The position numbers and the translations under genes were made by a program. 64,000 nucleotides of DNA from an uncultured Acetatifactor sp. (GTDB lineage Bacteria; Bacillota; Clostridia; Lachnospirales; Lachnospiraceae), in assembly GCA_910577235.1 (NCBI GenBank), contig CAJTMX010000001.1:62001-126000 (forward strand), given 5' to 3'. Below are positions 43,656 to 52,044 of the stretch, piece after piece. Numbering within the stretch: position 1 is the stretch's first letter; each line of letters opens with the position of its first letter. The notes under the pieces are model-generated. The model saw only the letters and a list, made by a program, of their open reading frames with translations, made no database searches and had not been told where the DNA came from.

Positions 43656-44075
43656 TTACCTCCCGTTTGCGGCTGTTTTTCTCAGGGAGAGCAGCAGCAA
43701 AACGATTCCGGTGCCGGTCAGGATATGTCCGATGCCCGCCATACCGGAAATGGCAGCCGACGCGCCGGAGGAAAGGGTAAGTCCCAGCACCTGGGTCACA
43801 CCCCGAACCAACAGCATGACGCCGGTCAGCGGTACTCCTATGTTGTATATCCACATAAAGGCCCGGAACATCCTGCTCTCTGTCAGGTCGCAATGAACCG
43901 AGAACAGAGCTATCAACAGAAATATCAGCATTCCTAACAGGAATAGATGCGTATGTACTTTTCCAAGCGCCGTCGCGCCTGTAAAACCGTTGAATTTGGT
44001 GAATTCACGGTAGAAGACGCCGCCGGCCATGGCGGCAACGGCATAGTACAGAGAGAGATTTAAGTATTTTTTCAT
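43656..44075 (-). CDS. DUF2871-like membrane protein
   Basis: A 139-aa protein with about four helices. FYREFTKFNGFTGATALGKVHTHLFLLGM is the characteristic segment, with a conserved H-T-H in the second helix that might bind a metal or haem, and the rest is Gly-rich helices. It is encoded directly after a TetR regulator and 4 bases before another membrane protein. The role is unknown. Confidence 0.85.
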   Translation of the reverse strand: MKKYLNLSLYYAVAAMAGGVFYREFTKFNGFTGATALGKVHTHLFLLGMLIFLLIALFSVHCDLTESRMFRAFMWIYNIGVPLTGVMLLVRGVTQVLGLTLSSGASAAISGMAGIGHILTGTGIVLLLLSLRKTAANGR

Positions 44076-44095
44076 ATGGCTATATTCCTTTCTGT

Positions 44096-44656
44096 TTATA
44101 GGTAAATTACCCGGTGTATCATATCGATCAATATAGTGCAGCTTTCGTTTTTTCTTATCAGGAGCAGCAGAATATTATCTAACACAAAATCAATAAAGGC
44201 GGACTGCGGGAAGGACGGAGAAAATGCTGTCTCATTGACTTGCGGATCTGCCTGCAGCGCTGCCAGCATTCCGGCCTTCATATGGTCAAAATATTGTTCC
44301 ATGGTGCTTTTTGCCTGCCCTTCTTTTGATTTGGCGAAGGCGGCGGAGTGGGCCGTGATAAAATGGGGATATTTGACTGCTCCGTTTTTGGCACGATCAA
44401 ACAGGCGATTTACGTAAGCGGGAAATGACTCCACGGTTTCCCGGCCTTCGTCTCCGTGAAAGATTTCTTTCCAGATGCTTTCCACCGTAGCGATCAGCAA
44501 ATCATCTTTATTGGAGTAATAATTGTACAGAGTCCCCGGGGCGATGCCGCATTGTTCTGCTACCCGGCGCATTGTGAGCGTCTCAAGCCCCTGGGTGGCT
44601 GCAATCTGATGGCACACCTGTATAATGGTTTCTTTAGACGTAGCTTCCTGGTTCAT
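44096..44656 (-). CDS. TetR family regulator
   Basis: A 186-aa repressor. The HTH is in LTMRRVAEQCGIAPGTLYNYYSNKDDLL (about residues 27-54); the C-terminal ligand domain is divergent. GGAGGG precedes the ATG at 44656. A palindrome with 6-bp arms lies just upstream (44673-44687), pointing to autorepression and control of the two membrane genes that follow. The ligand is unknown. Confidence 0.92.
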   Translation of the reverse strand: MNQEATSKETIIQVCHQIAATQGLETLTMRRVAEQCGIAPGTLYNYYSNKDDLLIATVESIWKEIFHGDEGRETVESFPAYVNRLFDRAKNGAVKYPHFITAHSAAFAKSKEGQAKSTMEQYFDHMKAGMLAALQADPQVNETAFSPSFPQSAFIDFVLDNILLLLIRKNESCTILIDMIHRVIYL

Positions 44657-44672
44657 CCAGTGTCCCTCCAAC

Positions 44673-44687
44673 ATGAACGATGTTCAT
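44673..44687. promoter_or_regulatory. Probable TetR operator
   Basis: ATGAAC-GAT-GTTCAT is a perfect inverted repeat 17 bases before the TetR start codon. Confidence 0.7.
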
Positions 44688-44750
44688 TATAGCATAAAAA
44701 TCCAGCTTACTCAATAGAAAATGAAATATTATAAAAATGTTATATTTTGC

Positions 44751-44779
44751 TTGACAATCTATTTCCAATATGTTAATTT
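44751..44779 (+). promoter_or_regulatory. Promoter of the Rpn-type gene
   Basis: TTGACA (44751-44756), 17 bases, TAATTT (44774-44779). The leader is about 175 bases long and contains a stable hairpin. Confidence 0.65.
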
Positions 44780-44847
44780 CATATCAAAGCAAAAGATTTC
44801 CAAGGATTAATCCTGTAAAGCGGTTTACCGCATCTGATGAACGTCTT

Positions 44848-44914
44848 GTTCTCTTTTTGAAATCCTGCTTTTATTTTCCCGGATATAAAAATTAATAAAG
44901 CAGGAGAAGAGAAC
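44848..44914 (+). promoter_or_regulatory. Stable hairpin in the 5' leader of the Rpn-type gene
   Basis: GTTCTCTT (44848-44855) and TCCTGCTTTTATT (44863-44875) pair with AATAAAGCAGGA (44894-44905) and AAGAGAAC (44907-44914). It has a long stem with an internal loop. It lies between promoter and ribosome binding site; no T-run follows. Confidence 0.6.
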
Positions 44915-44961
44915 GCAGAGATCATTTTCTCTTTCTGCTACGTGCTTAAGGAGGAATGTAA

Positions 44962-45870
44962 ATGGACAATGCGGTAAAAACTCCGTTAGAGGAATTGAAC
45001 CTGACAGACAGGTTTTTGTTTGCTGAAACCATGGATGAGCCGGAGGCATATGAGGCCATGGTGAGTATCCTGTTAGAAAATGAAATAGAGCTGCTGGAGC
45101 GAGCTCAGACGGAGAAGGAACTGCGGGTCTCTCCCGAACTGCGGGCGGTACGGTTAGATGTGGTCGGTATGGACAAGGATGGACAGGTCTATTTTACCGA
45201 AATGCAGAAGACGGATACCAAGAATTTAGAGAAGAGGAGCCGATATTATCAAGCGCAGCTGGATGTGTCTCTGCTGGAGCCGGGATGCAGTAACTTTAAT
45301 GATTTAAATGACAGTTGCATGATTTTGGTAGCGCCCTTTGATCTGTTTGGCTATGGATTGTATCGGTATACTTTTGTCGGACAGTGCAAGGAGATTCCGG
45401 GTCTTACGCTGCGGGATGGAGCCATGAGAATTTTTATCAACACCCATGGAACTGACAGGGAGAATTTTTCTCGGGAATTTTTGGATTTTATGGAATATAT
45501 TAACGATACCAGAGATGTGGTAGCTGGCCGAAGCGAGAGTCTTCGGTTGAAACTGATTCACAGCAAGGTGGAGAAAATCCGCCGTTCTGAGAAATGTGGG
45601 GTGAAATATATGCAGAGATGGGAAGAGATTGCGTACGCGCGTCAGGACGGACACAGTGCCGGCTATGAAGAAGCACGCAGGGAGGGGATATTGCGGGATG
45701 TCACCGTTGTCTGTAAGAAACTGGTAAAAGGAAAAAGCGAGGAACAGATTGCGGACGAACTGGAGCAGGAGCCGGAAAAAGTATCCCGGATATGCTGTAT
45801 TGCGAAAAAATATGCCCCTGTATACAATCCGGACATAATATGGCAGGAATTAGTTGACGGCATTAAGTAG
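44962..45870 (+). CDS. Rpn/PD-(D/E)XK nuclease-family protein
   Basis: A 302-aa protein of the group often named transposase, whose Rpn members are DNA endonucleases that promote recombination. The catalytic core is visible: D66 in RLDVVGMDKDG and E80-M-Q82 in VYFTEMQKT, followed by RSRYYQAQL with the conserved Tyr-x-x-x-Leu. The C-terminus has repeated basic/acidic helices (EEARREGILRD, KGKSEEQIADEL). AAGGAGGAATGTAA precedes the ATG. No terminal repeats flank it, so it is not an insertion sequence. Confidence 0.85.
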   Translation: MDNAVKTPLEELNLTDRFLFAETMDEPEAYEAMVSILLENEIELLERAQTEKELRVSPELRAVRLDVVGMDKDGQVYFTEMQKTDTKNLEKRSRYYQAQLDVSLLEPGCSNFNDLNDSCMILVAPFDLFGYGLYRYTFVGQCKEIPGLTLRDGAMRIFINTHGTDRENFSREFLDFMEYINDTRDVVAGRSESLRLKLIHSKVEKIRRSEKCGVKYMQRWEEIAYARQDGHSAGYEEARREGILRDVTVVCKKLVKGKSEEQIADELEQEPEKVSRICCIAKKYAPVYNPDIIWQELVDGIK

Positions 45871-45900
45871 CCCGTTGCGGAGTCCTGTATAGGAAATCCC

Positions 45901-45947
45901 AATCCTCCATAAGCTATAGTTTATTCTATGGCATGGAGGATTTTTTT
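45901..45947 (+). promoter_or_regulatory. Hairpin with T7 run that contains the next gene's Shine-Dalgarno
   Basis: AATCCTCCAT (45901-45910) pairs with ATGGAGGATT (45933-45942); inner GCTATAG/CTATGGC adds pairs. TTTTTTT follows at 45941-45947, then ATG at 45948. The GGAGG of the ribosome binding site (45935-45939) is inside the right arm. Confidence 0.75.
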
Positions 45948-47267
45948 ATGAGAAAATCACTTTGGACAGACACGGTGACGCTGCCGGAGCGGGAAGCGCT
46001 GCAGGGGGATGTGAAAACGGAAGTGCTGGTCATTGGCGGAGGTATATGCGGAATCCTCTGCGCGTATCTGCTGAAAAAGGCAGGGGTGGACTGCCTGTTG
46101 GTGGAGGGAGACAGGATTGCCGGAGGTATCACGGCAAACACTACGGCCAAGGTTACTTCCCAGCATGGGCTGATCTATGACCGGATGACACATGCTCTGG
46201 GACAGGAGCAGGCCCGGGTCTATCTGGAGGCCAATGAGAAAGCGCTGGAAAAATTCCGGGAGCTTTGCGCGCAGATTGACTGCGACTGGGAGGAACAGAC
46301 TGCTTTTGTGTATTCCAGATCGGATCGTGAGAAGATTGAGCGTGAGGTACAGGCTGTAAATGCTCTGGGTTTTCCGGCGGAGTTTGTCTCCCGGCTCCCG
46401 TTACCGTTCTCCGTGGAGGGAGCGGTAGCATTCCCCCGTCAGGCACAGTTCCATCCGCTTAAGTTTTTGGAGGGAATTATCCGGGATCTGCCTATATATG
46501 AGCATACTTTCGTAAAAAATATAGAGGGTCACACGGCGGTCACTTCCCATGGAAAGATACAGGCGGATCAGTTCATCGTAGCCACACATTTTCCCTTTAT
46601 CAACCGGCATGGCAGCTATTTTATGAAACTATACCAACAGCGCTCCTATGTGCTGGCTCTGGAGCAGGCGGCCCGATTGGGCGGCATGTATATTGACGAG
46701 GCCCAGGGAGGCTTGTCTTTTCGCAGCTATGGGGATCTGCTTTTGCTGGGAGGAGGCGGCCACCGCACAGGCAAGAAGGGTGGCGGCTGGGCGGTTTTGG
46801 AGGAATTTGCCTCTGAAACGTATCCTCGGTCTATAGTTAAATACCGTTGGGCCGCGCAGGACTGTATGAGCCTGGACGGACTACCCTATATCGGACGGTA
46901 CAGCGCCGGGACAAAGAATATGTTTGTAGCTACCGGATTTCAGAAGTGGGGGATGACTACCTCTATGGCGGCGGCGCTGCTCCTCTGCGATCTGGTACAG
47001 GGCAGGGATAATGCATGGGCGAAGGTATTCTCCCCCAGCCGCAGTATGATAAAGCCTCAGCTGTTTCTAAATGCTTTGGAGGCGACGGCAAATCTGCTCA
47101 CGCCGTCCTTGAAACGCTGTCCTCATATGGGATGTGCCCTGAAGTGGAATGTCCGGGAACGCACCTGGGATTGCCCCTGTCATGGCTCGCGGTTTGAGCG
47201 GGACGGGGCGCTGATCGACAATCCGGCCAAGAGGGGATGTAAATGTCTGGGGAACGGTGATAAATAG
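45948..47267 (+). CDS. FAD-dependent oxidoreductase with C-terminal Rieske domain
   Basis: A 439-aa DAO-like flavoprotein. The dinucleotide motif VIGGGICGI is at residues 28-36, GGITANTTAKVTSQH follows, and GLPYIGRYSAGT is the second FAD-binding strand. The last 50 residues form a Rieske [2Fe-2S] domain: C391-P-H393 in CPHMGCAL and C409-P-C-H412 in CPCHGSRF. The two domains in one chain suggest electron flow between the cluster and the flavin; donor and substrate are unknown. The start at 45948 uses GGAGG with an eight-base spacer. Confidence 0.9.
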   Translation: MRKSLWTDTVTLPEREALQGDVKTEVLVIGGGICGILCAYLLKKAGVDCLLVEGDRIAGGITANTTAKVTSQHGLIYDRMTHALGQEQARVYLEANEKALEKFRELCAQIDCDWEEQTAFVYSRSDREKIEREVQAVNALGFPAEFVSRLPLPFSVEGAVAFPRQAQFHPLKFLEGIIRDLPIYEHTFVKNIEGHTAVTSHGKIQADQFIVATHFPFINRHGSYFMKLYQQRSYVLALEQAARLGGMYIDEAQGGLSFRSYGDLLLLGGGGHRTGKKGGGWAVLEEFASETYPRSIVKYRWAAQDCMSLDGLPYIGRYSAGTKNMFVATGFQKWGMTTSMAAALLLCDLVQGRDNAWAKVFSPSRSMIKPQLFLNALEATANLLTPSLKRCPHMGCALKWNVRERTWDCPCHGSRFERDGALIDNPAKRGCKCLGNGDK

Positions 47268-47509
47268 AGATGCCCGTATTAAAAACGAGCATTTCCCTGA
47301 CTGATTGTATTCGGGAACAGACCGGATGCAATAGTAGAGGAAGAGCTGTGGACGGAGAATTGGAGTCGGTCTTTGGCGGGGAAAGTGCATGGGAACATTC
47401 CAATGGGCGGTTTGTGCCATCGGTATAAAGCAGCATGCATTTTTCCCGATATAATACATAGCAACGGAAAAAGAAGCGCAATAACCGGCAACGGGTCGAG
47501 GAGGACAAC

Positions 47510-48172
47510 ATGAGGATTACGACACAGATGTTAAATGAAACGGCGAGGAAGACGGGTGTACCGATCAATAATACCTCGCTGCTGAACCATATTAACGGTG
47601 GTTCGGACGGCGATCTGCTCAAGGTTTTGAACAAGGGAAAAACCAACGGGGCGGACACAAAGCAGAAGAGCAACTATGAGAAATTGGAGAAGGAGGCCGA
47701 TGGGCTGAAAAAGAAAGCGGACAGCCTCGCGGCAAAGGGAGAGGAGTCTCTGTACGCGAAAGCCCGGGAGAGCGGGGATCTGACAGAGCTGTGCAAGGAG
47801 GCCCAGGAGTTGGCGGAGAGCTTTAACAATACGATGAAGATCTTGCAGTCTTCCCCTGAGTCATTGAATAAATATTACGCCCAGATGTTGCAGGAGGCGG
47901 CGGAGGATAACGGTGAGGCTCTGGCTGCTATCGGAATAACCATATCCAAGGACGGCAAGGCTACAGTGGACAGTGACAAGCTGAAAGCGGCGGATGTTGA
48001 CGCGCTGGAGAAAGCGCTGGGTTCCTCCAATGACTTCACTGCCAAGGTTTCGTTTTTGGCGGGCCGGATATCCGACAACGCCCAGGCAGGCGCGAAGAGC
48101 CTTTCCAGCCAGTACGGGCGGAGCGGCAGCCTTCTCTCTTCGGCGGACGGCAAATACAGTTTTTGGGGTTAA
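47510..48172 (+). CDS. Hypothetical coiled-coil protein, 220 aa
   Basis: I do not recognise a family. GAGGAGGACAAC lies before the ATG. The N-terminus MRITTQMLNETARKTGVPINN is followed by a charged helix (NYEKLEKEADGLKKKADSLAAKG, read in pieces) and an amphipathic middle; the end SSADGKYSFWG is hydrophobic. No signal peptide or membrane helix. The pattern of a short start, a long helix and a domain with ISKDGKATVDSDKLKAA resembles some surface-structure or flagellar-associated proteins of Clostridia, but this is weak. The 242 bases ahead hold no recognised signal. Confidence 0.7.
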   Translation: MRITTQMLNETARKTGVPINNTSLLNHINGGSDGDLLKVLNKGKTNGADTKQKSNYEKLEKEADGLKKKADSLAAKGEESLYAKARESGDLTELCKEAQELAESFNNTMKILQSSPESLNKYYAQMLQEAAEDNGEALAAIGITISKDGKATVDSDKLKAADVDALEKALGSSNDFTAKVSFLAGRISDNAQAGAKSLSSQYGRSGSLLSSADGKYSFWG

Positions 48173-48203
48173 ATAATTTCGCAGACATAATGACAAACAT
48201 ATG

Positions 48204-48240
48204 AAACGTCCCGGAGACATCAGATTTCCGGGACGTTTTT
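48204..48240 (+). terminator. Rho-independent terminator
   Basis: AAACGTCCCGG (48204-48214) pairs with CCGGGACGTTTTT (48228-48240), the T-run being part of the arm end. Confidence 0.9.
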
Positions 48241-48418
48241 ACGCGGATATAAAAGTTTATGGCGGCAGCAACACGGTTTTGCGCAGGGCTGCGGAAGAAA
48301 ATGATTGAGCTGTGGCGCAATATATGCTACCATATTCTCACATATAAAACAGGCCATCAACAGGCGTATTTGAGAGACTGGCCCGGCGAGAAAGCGTGGA
48401 TCATCAGGAGGATTTACC

Positions 48419-49321
48419 ATGATATATACCGTAACCTTTAACCCTGCCATCGATTATATGGTGCATGTGGAAGATATGCGGATAGGAGATATAAACCGTC
48501 TTACCTCAGAGGAGATATATTGCGGAGGAAAAGGGATCAACGTCTCGCTGGTACTGCGCGAGTTGGGGATTCCCTCCCGTGCGATGGGATTTGTGGCCGG
48601 ATTTACGGGAAAGGCGTTGGAGGAAGGGATTTCCCAGAGCGGTATTGAGACCGACTTTGTTCATCTGGAAAAGGGCTGTACCCGGATCAATGTGAAGATC
48701 CGGTCAGGGCAGGAGACAGACCTTAACGGCCAGGGGCCGGAGATCGACGAAAAAGCGCTGGCTCTGCTCTATAAAAAGCTGGATAAAATACAGGACGGCG
48801 ATGTGTTGGTACTGGCGGGCAGCATACCCGGCAGTCTGCCGCCGAATATCTATGAAGACATATTGGCTCATCTGTCACGAAAGGAGATCAAAACGGTGGT
48901 AGACGCCGCAGGGGATCTTCTGGTGAATGTGCTGAAATATAAACCGTTTTTGGTGAAACCCAATCATCATGAGCTGGGTGAGATATTTGGAAAAGAGCTT
49001 TCCAGTATGGATGAGATCGTGAACTATGCAAAAAAAATCAGGGATATGGGGGCTGTGAATGTGCTGATCTCCATGGCCCAGGACGGTGCGGTGCTGGTGA
49101 ACGAGTTCGGTGAAGTCCGCAGATGCGGGGTTTGCAGGGGGACATTGGTGAGCTCGGTGGGCGCGGGCGACTCCATGGTGGCGGGATTTATCGCGGGCTT
49201 GACAAAAGGGGATTACAGGTACGCGCTGAAATTGGGCACTGCCGCGGGGGGAGCCACCGCTTTTTCCAAAGGGCTTGCGAAAAAGGACGATATCTACGAA
49301 TTGTTAAAGCAGTTGCTGTAA
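48419..49321 (+). CDS. fruK: 1-phosphofructokinase (PfkB family)
   Basis: Phosphorylates fructose 1-phosphate to the bisphosphate; 300 aa. The N-terminus YTVTFNPAIDYMVHV is the PfkB-type start, CGGKGINVS the substrate loop, and GAGDSMVAG, with catalytic Asp251, the ATP-binding end. AGGAGGATTTACC precedes the ATG. It is followed after 23 bases by ptsI. No fructose-specific EII gene is adjacent; tagatose-6-phosphate kinase is an alternative of the same family. Confidence 0.9.
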   Translation: MIYTVTFNPAIDYMVHVEDMRIGDINRLTSEEIYCGGKGINVSLVLRELGIPSRAMGFVAGFTGKALEEGISQSGIETDFVHLEKGCTRINVKIRSGQETDLNGQGPEIDEKALALLYKKLDKIQDGDVLVLAGSIPGSLPPNIYEDILAHLSRKEIKTVVDAAGDLLVNVLKYKPFLVKPNHHELGEIFGKELSSMDEIVNYAKKIRDMGAVNVLISMAQDGAVLVNEFGEVRRCGVCRGTLVSSVGAGDSMVAGFIAGLTKGDYRYALKLGTAAGGATAFSKGLAKKDDIYELLKQLL

Positions 49322-49344
49322 GGAAGATCCGGCGGGGGTTGGAG

Positions 49345-50979
49345 ATGAGAAAATATGCAGGTAAAGGCGTATACGGCGCTGTCGCAATGGGGAAGATCGC
49401 CGTTTTCAAAAGAGATGAGACTGTTGTGAAACCGCGTCATGCGGAGGACGTTTTGCATGAAAAAGCAAGGCTGGCAGAGGCCCGGACAGCCGCCGTGAAG
49501 CAGCTGCAAGAGATATATGGCAGGGCGCTGCGGGAAGTGGGCGAGGCCGATGCCCGGATATTTGACATCCACATGATGCTGCTGGAAGATGTGGGCTACA
49601 ACGACTATATCAATAATATAATAGAGAGCCGACAGGTGAACGCGGAATACGCGGTGTCAGCGGCAGCGGATTATTTTGCGGGTATGTTTGCCTCTATGGA
49701 GGATGACGACATGAGAGCCAGGGCGGCGGATGTGAGAGATATTTCGGATCGTCTGATCGCCAATCTCAGGGGGAAGAGCGTCAGGCAGCGGGAATCGGCG
49801 GAAAAGGTGATCCTCTGCGCCACGGATCTGTCCCCCAGCGAAACGGTATCTTTGGACAGAGAAAAAATCCTGGCATTTGTGACGGCGCATGGCTCCGTAA
49901 GCTCTCATACGGCAATCCTGGCCCGCAGTATGGGCATACCGGCAGTCGTGGGTGTGGGCGACGCTTTTCTCGCGGAGGTATCGGAGGGCAGCAGGGGCAT
50001 TGTGGACGGATATGCGGGAGAGATCATTGTGGACCCTGACGGGGAGACCTGTAATATGTTTGCCGAAAGGCAGCAGGAGGACGAGGAGAGGAAACGGCTT
50101 TTGCAGCAGTTAAAGGGCAAGGAAAACATCACTTTAGACGGCAGAAAAGTACGGGTATTCGCCAATATCGGAGACATCCGGGATATCGATGCGGCGCTGC
50201 AAAACGATGCCGGGGGCATCGGTCTTTTTCGCAGTGAATTCCTGTATCTGGAGAACAGGGATTACCCCACTGAGGAGCAGCAGCTTTCCGCCTATAAGAA
50301 AGTGCTGGAGAATATGGGCGGCAAGAAGGTGATCATTCGGACCCTGGATATCGGCGCGGATAAGCAGGCAGATTACTTTGGGCTGAAAAAAGAGGAGAAT
50401 CCAGCTTTGGGATACCGTGCCATAAGGATATGTCTTACCAGGCCGGAGATCTTTAAGACGCAGCTGCGGGCTCTGTACCGCGCCTCCGTATACGGCAATA
50501 TGGGTATACTGTTCCCCATGATCGCCAGTGTGGCGGAACTGGAAAAAGTATTGGAAATGTGCCGGGAAGTGAGGGAGGAGTTGGACGCTCAGGGGGTGCT
50601 ATACTCTTCCGATGTGGAGCTGGGGATTATGATCGAGACCCCCGCCGCGGCCATCATCAGCGACAGACTGGCTCCCATGGTGGATTTTTTCAGCGTGGGC
50701 ACCAATGATCTGACTCAGTACACTCTGGCATGCGACAGGCAGAACCCGGATATCCAGGCATTTGTGGACCCCCATCACGAGGCGGTTCTGCGACTGATCG
50801 GGATGAGCGCCGACAATGCCCATCTGTATGGGGCTTGGATTGGCATCTGCGGCGAGCTGGCGGCGGACACGAGCCTGACCGAGACATTTCTGCGCATGGG
50901 CATCGATGAACTGTCCGTAGCCCCGTCTTTTGTTCTTAAGCTGCGGGATAAGGTGCGCAGTCTGGATCTGTCTCTATAA
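49345..50979 (+). CDS. ptsI: PTS enzyme I (phosphoenolpyruvate-protein phosphotransferase)
   Basis: A 544-aa protein, slightly shorter than E. coli EI, that takes phosphate from PEP and passes it to HPr. The active-site His188 is in GSVSSHTAILARSMGIPAVVG. The PEP-binding barrel shows GIGLFRSEFLYL, RTLDIGADK, GIMIETPAA and FSVGTNDLTQYTLACDR. The start at 49345 is supported by GGAG just before it and by similarity to other EI (KGVYGAVAMGKIAVF). It forms an operon with fruK. Confidence 0.96.
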   Translation: MRKYAGKGVYGAVAMGKIAVFKRDETVVKPRHAEDVLHEKARLAEARTAAVKQLQEIYGRALREVGEADARIFDIHMMLLEDVGYNDYINNIIESRQVNAEYAVSAAADYFAGMFASMEDDDMRARAADVRDISDRLIANLRGKSVRQRESAEKVILCATDLSPSETVSLDREKILAFVTAHGSVSSHTAILARSMGIPAVVGVGDAFLAEVSEGSRGIVDGYAGEIIVDPDGETCNMFAERQQEDEERKRLLQQLKGKENITLDGRKVRVFANIGDIRDIDAALQNDAGGIGLFRSEFLYLENRDYPTEEQQLSAYKKVLENMGGKKVIIRTLDIGADKQADYFGLKKEENPALGYRAIRICLTRPEIFKTQLRALYRASVYGNMGILFPMIASVAELEKVLEMCREVREELDAQGVLYSSDVELGIMIETPAAAIISDRLAPMVDFFSVGTNDLTQYTLACDRQNPDIQAFVDPHHEAVLRLIGMSADNAHLYGAWIGICGELAADTSLTETFLRMGIDELSVAPSFVLKLRDKVRSLDLSL

Positions 50980-51150
50980 ATAGGTGAAATATGATAACAG
51001 GGATACCGTGGACTGCCAACGCGAGGGAGAAAGCGGTTTGGGCTGAGTTTAGCGGAGTATAAGCTTTTTATGCCGGGGAGTCCCGGACAGACGCCGGAGA
51101 TTCGTATTGTGTGGCGGCTGCGAAACTATCAAGGATAACAATTTTTAGAG

Positions 51151-51178
51151 AGAGTCTGGCGCGGGCCAGGCTCTTTTT
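51151..51178 (+). terminator. Terminator in the 349-base gap after ptsI
   Basis: GAG-T-CTGGC pairs with GCCAG-G-CTC around GCGG, then TTTTT at 51173-51177. A second TTTTT follows GGCCAGACGC at 51191. The rest of the gap holds only the palindrome at 51247 and no gene. Confidence 0.75.
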
Positions 51179-51246
51179 AGGGCCAGACGCTTTTTAAAAA
51201 ATAAAATGGGAGGAGACATATACAGAATTTTTCAGATATCCTATAA

Positions 51247-51264
51247 TAGCCCGTATACGGGCTA
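51247..51264. promoter_or_regulatory. Palindromic operator next to a -10 box
   Basis: TAGCCCGTATACGGGCTA is a perfect 18-bp palindrome starting at the last base of TATAAT (51242-51247). It lies about 65 bases before a small XRE regulator gene and is a good candidate for autorepression. Confidence 0.65.
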
Positions 51265-51328
51265 CATACCTAAATAGCATTATGTACAATTTTGATAAGG
51301 TAAACGTAGGAAAATGGATGGAGACAGG

Positions 51329-51571
51329 ATGAAGGCTCAGGAAGCGCTGGTTAAGAGAATCAATGGGCTGTGTAAAAAACACCAGATCTCTGTTAATCGT
51401 CTTGCGACACTGGCCGGCATGAATCCTTCCACTATGAAAAATATTGTATATGGGCTCAGTCGGAACACAGGCATTGAGACGGTTGCGAAGATATGCTGCG
51501 GTCTGAATATGACGGTGGCGGATTTTTTTGAAGACGAGGTGTTCCGCAGGATAGATCAGGAGGCGGATTAG
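51329..51571 (+). CDS. Small XRE-family transcriptional regulator
   Basis: An 80-aa Cro/C1-type protein that consists of little more than the HTH: ISVNRLATLAGMNPSTMKNIVYGLS (helices 2-3), then TGIETVAKICCGLNMTVADFF, the usual last helices. GGAG at 51320-51323 sets the start at 51329; an ATG at 51314 lacks a site. The upstream palindrome makes autoregulation likely. Confidence 0.9.
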   Translation: MKAQEALVKRINGLCKKHQISVNRLATLAGMNPSTMKNIVYGLSRNTGIETVAKICCGLNMTVADFFEDEVFRRIDQEAD

Positions 51572-51742
51572 TCGGGTTAGAATACGGCAGACAGGGCCGG
51601 CGGTATGCGTGGAAAAGGCAAGTGTAACGGTAAAAGGGAAAAGAATGCATAATAATTGTTTGGGGAGACCTCCTCCGGCAGATATGTAATCGTGTGGAAT
51701 CAACACAACGCCGGATTAAAATCATTGACAGGAGGGGAACAT

Positions 51743-51955
51743 ATGAATAGAACAGCGGCAGTTCATATTGCCTATATGGGATATCAGGCCCAGAATATGC
51801 TGCTGGAGGTGCAGTTTCATCAGGACGGCAGGAGGTATTGTTACCGGGAGGTGCCGGAGGAACTTTGGTATCGCATGAAACAGGCCAGCTCCATTGACCG
51901 TTTTTTTAATACATTTATACTGAATCAATTTGAAGAGCAAATAAGGGGCTTGTAA
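51743..51955 (+). CDS. KTSC-like small protein, 70 aa
   Basis: The protein fits the KTSC family pattern: IAYMGYQAQNMLLEVQF then YCYREVPEELWYRMKQASSIDRFFNTFI. These are small alpha/beta proteins, often linked to phage or nucleic-acid enzymes; function is unknown. The eponymous Lys-Thr-Ser-Cys is not kept: S and I occur where the motif ends. GGAGGGGAAC precedes the ATG. A terminator overlaps the stop. Confidence 0.75.
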   Translation: MNRTAAVHIAYMGYQAQNMLLEVQFHQDGRRYCYREVPEELWYRMKQASSIDRFFNTFILNQFEEQIRGL

Positions 51956-51969
51956 AACAGGCCCTTTTT
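51943..51969 (+). terminator. Terminator overlapping the end of the KTSC-like gene
   Basis: AAGGGGCTTG-TAAAA-CAGGCCCTTTTT. The left arm is coding sequence and the loop contains the TAA stop. Confidence 0.8.
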
Positions 51970-52044
51970 CCCTTGAAAAATCCTTTTTTTCATGTTAATA
52001 TAATTTTGAAGTTTTTCTTTTAACAGAAGGGTTGGTATGCTATA

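Noticed and set aside
44962..45870. Insertion sequence
   Set aside because: Although the family is often named transposase, there are no terminal repeats or target duplications; it is a nuclease gene with its own promoter.
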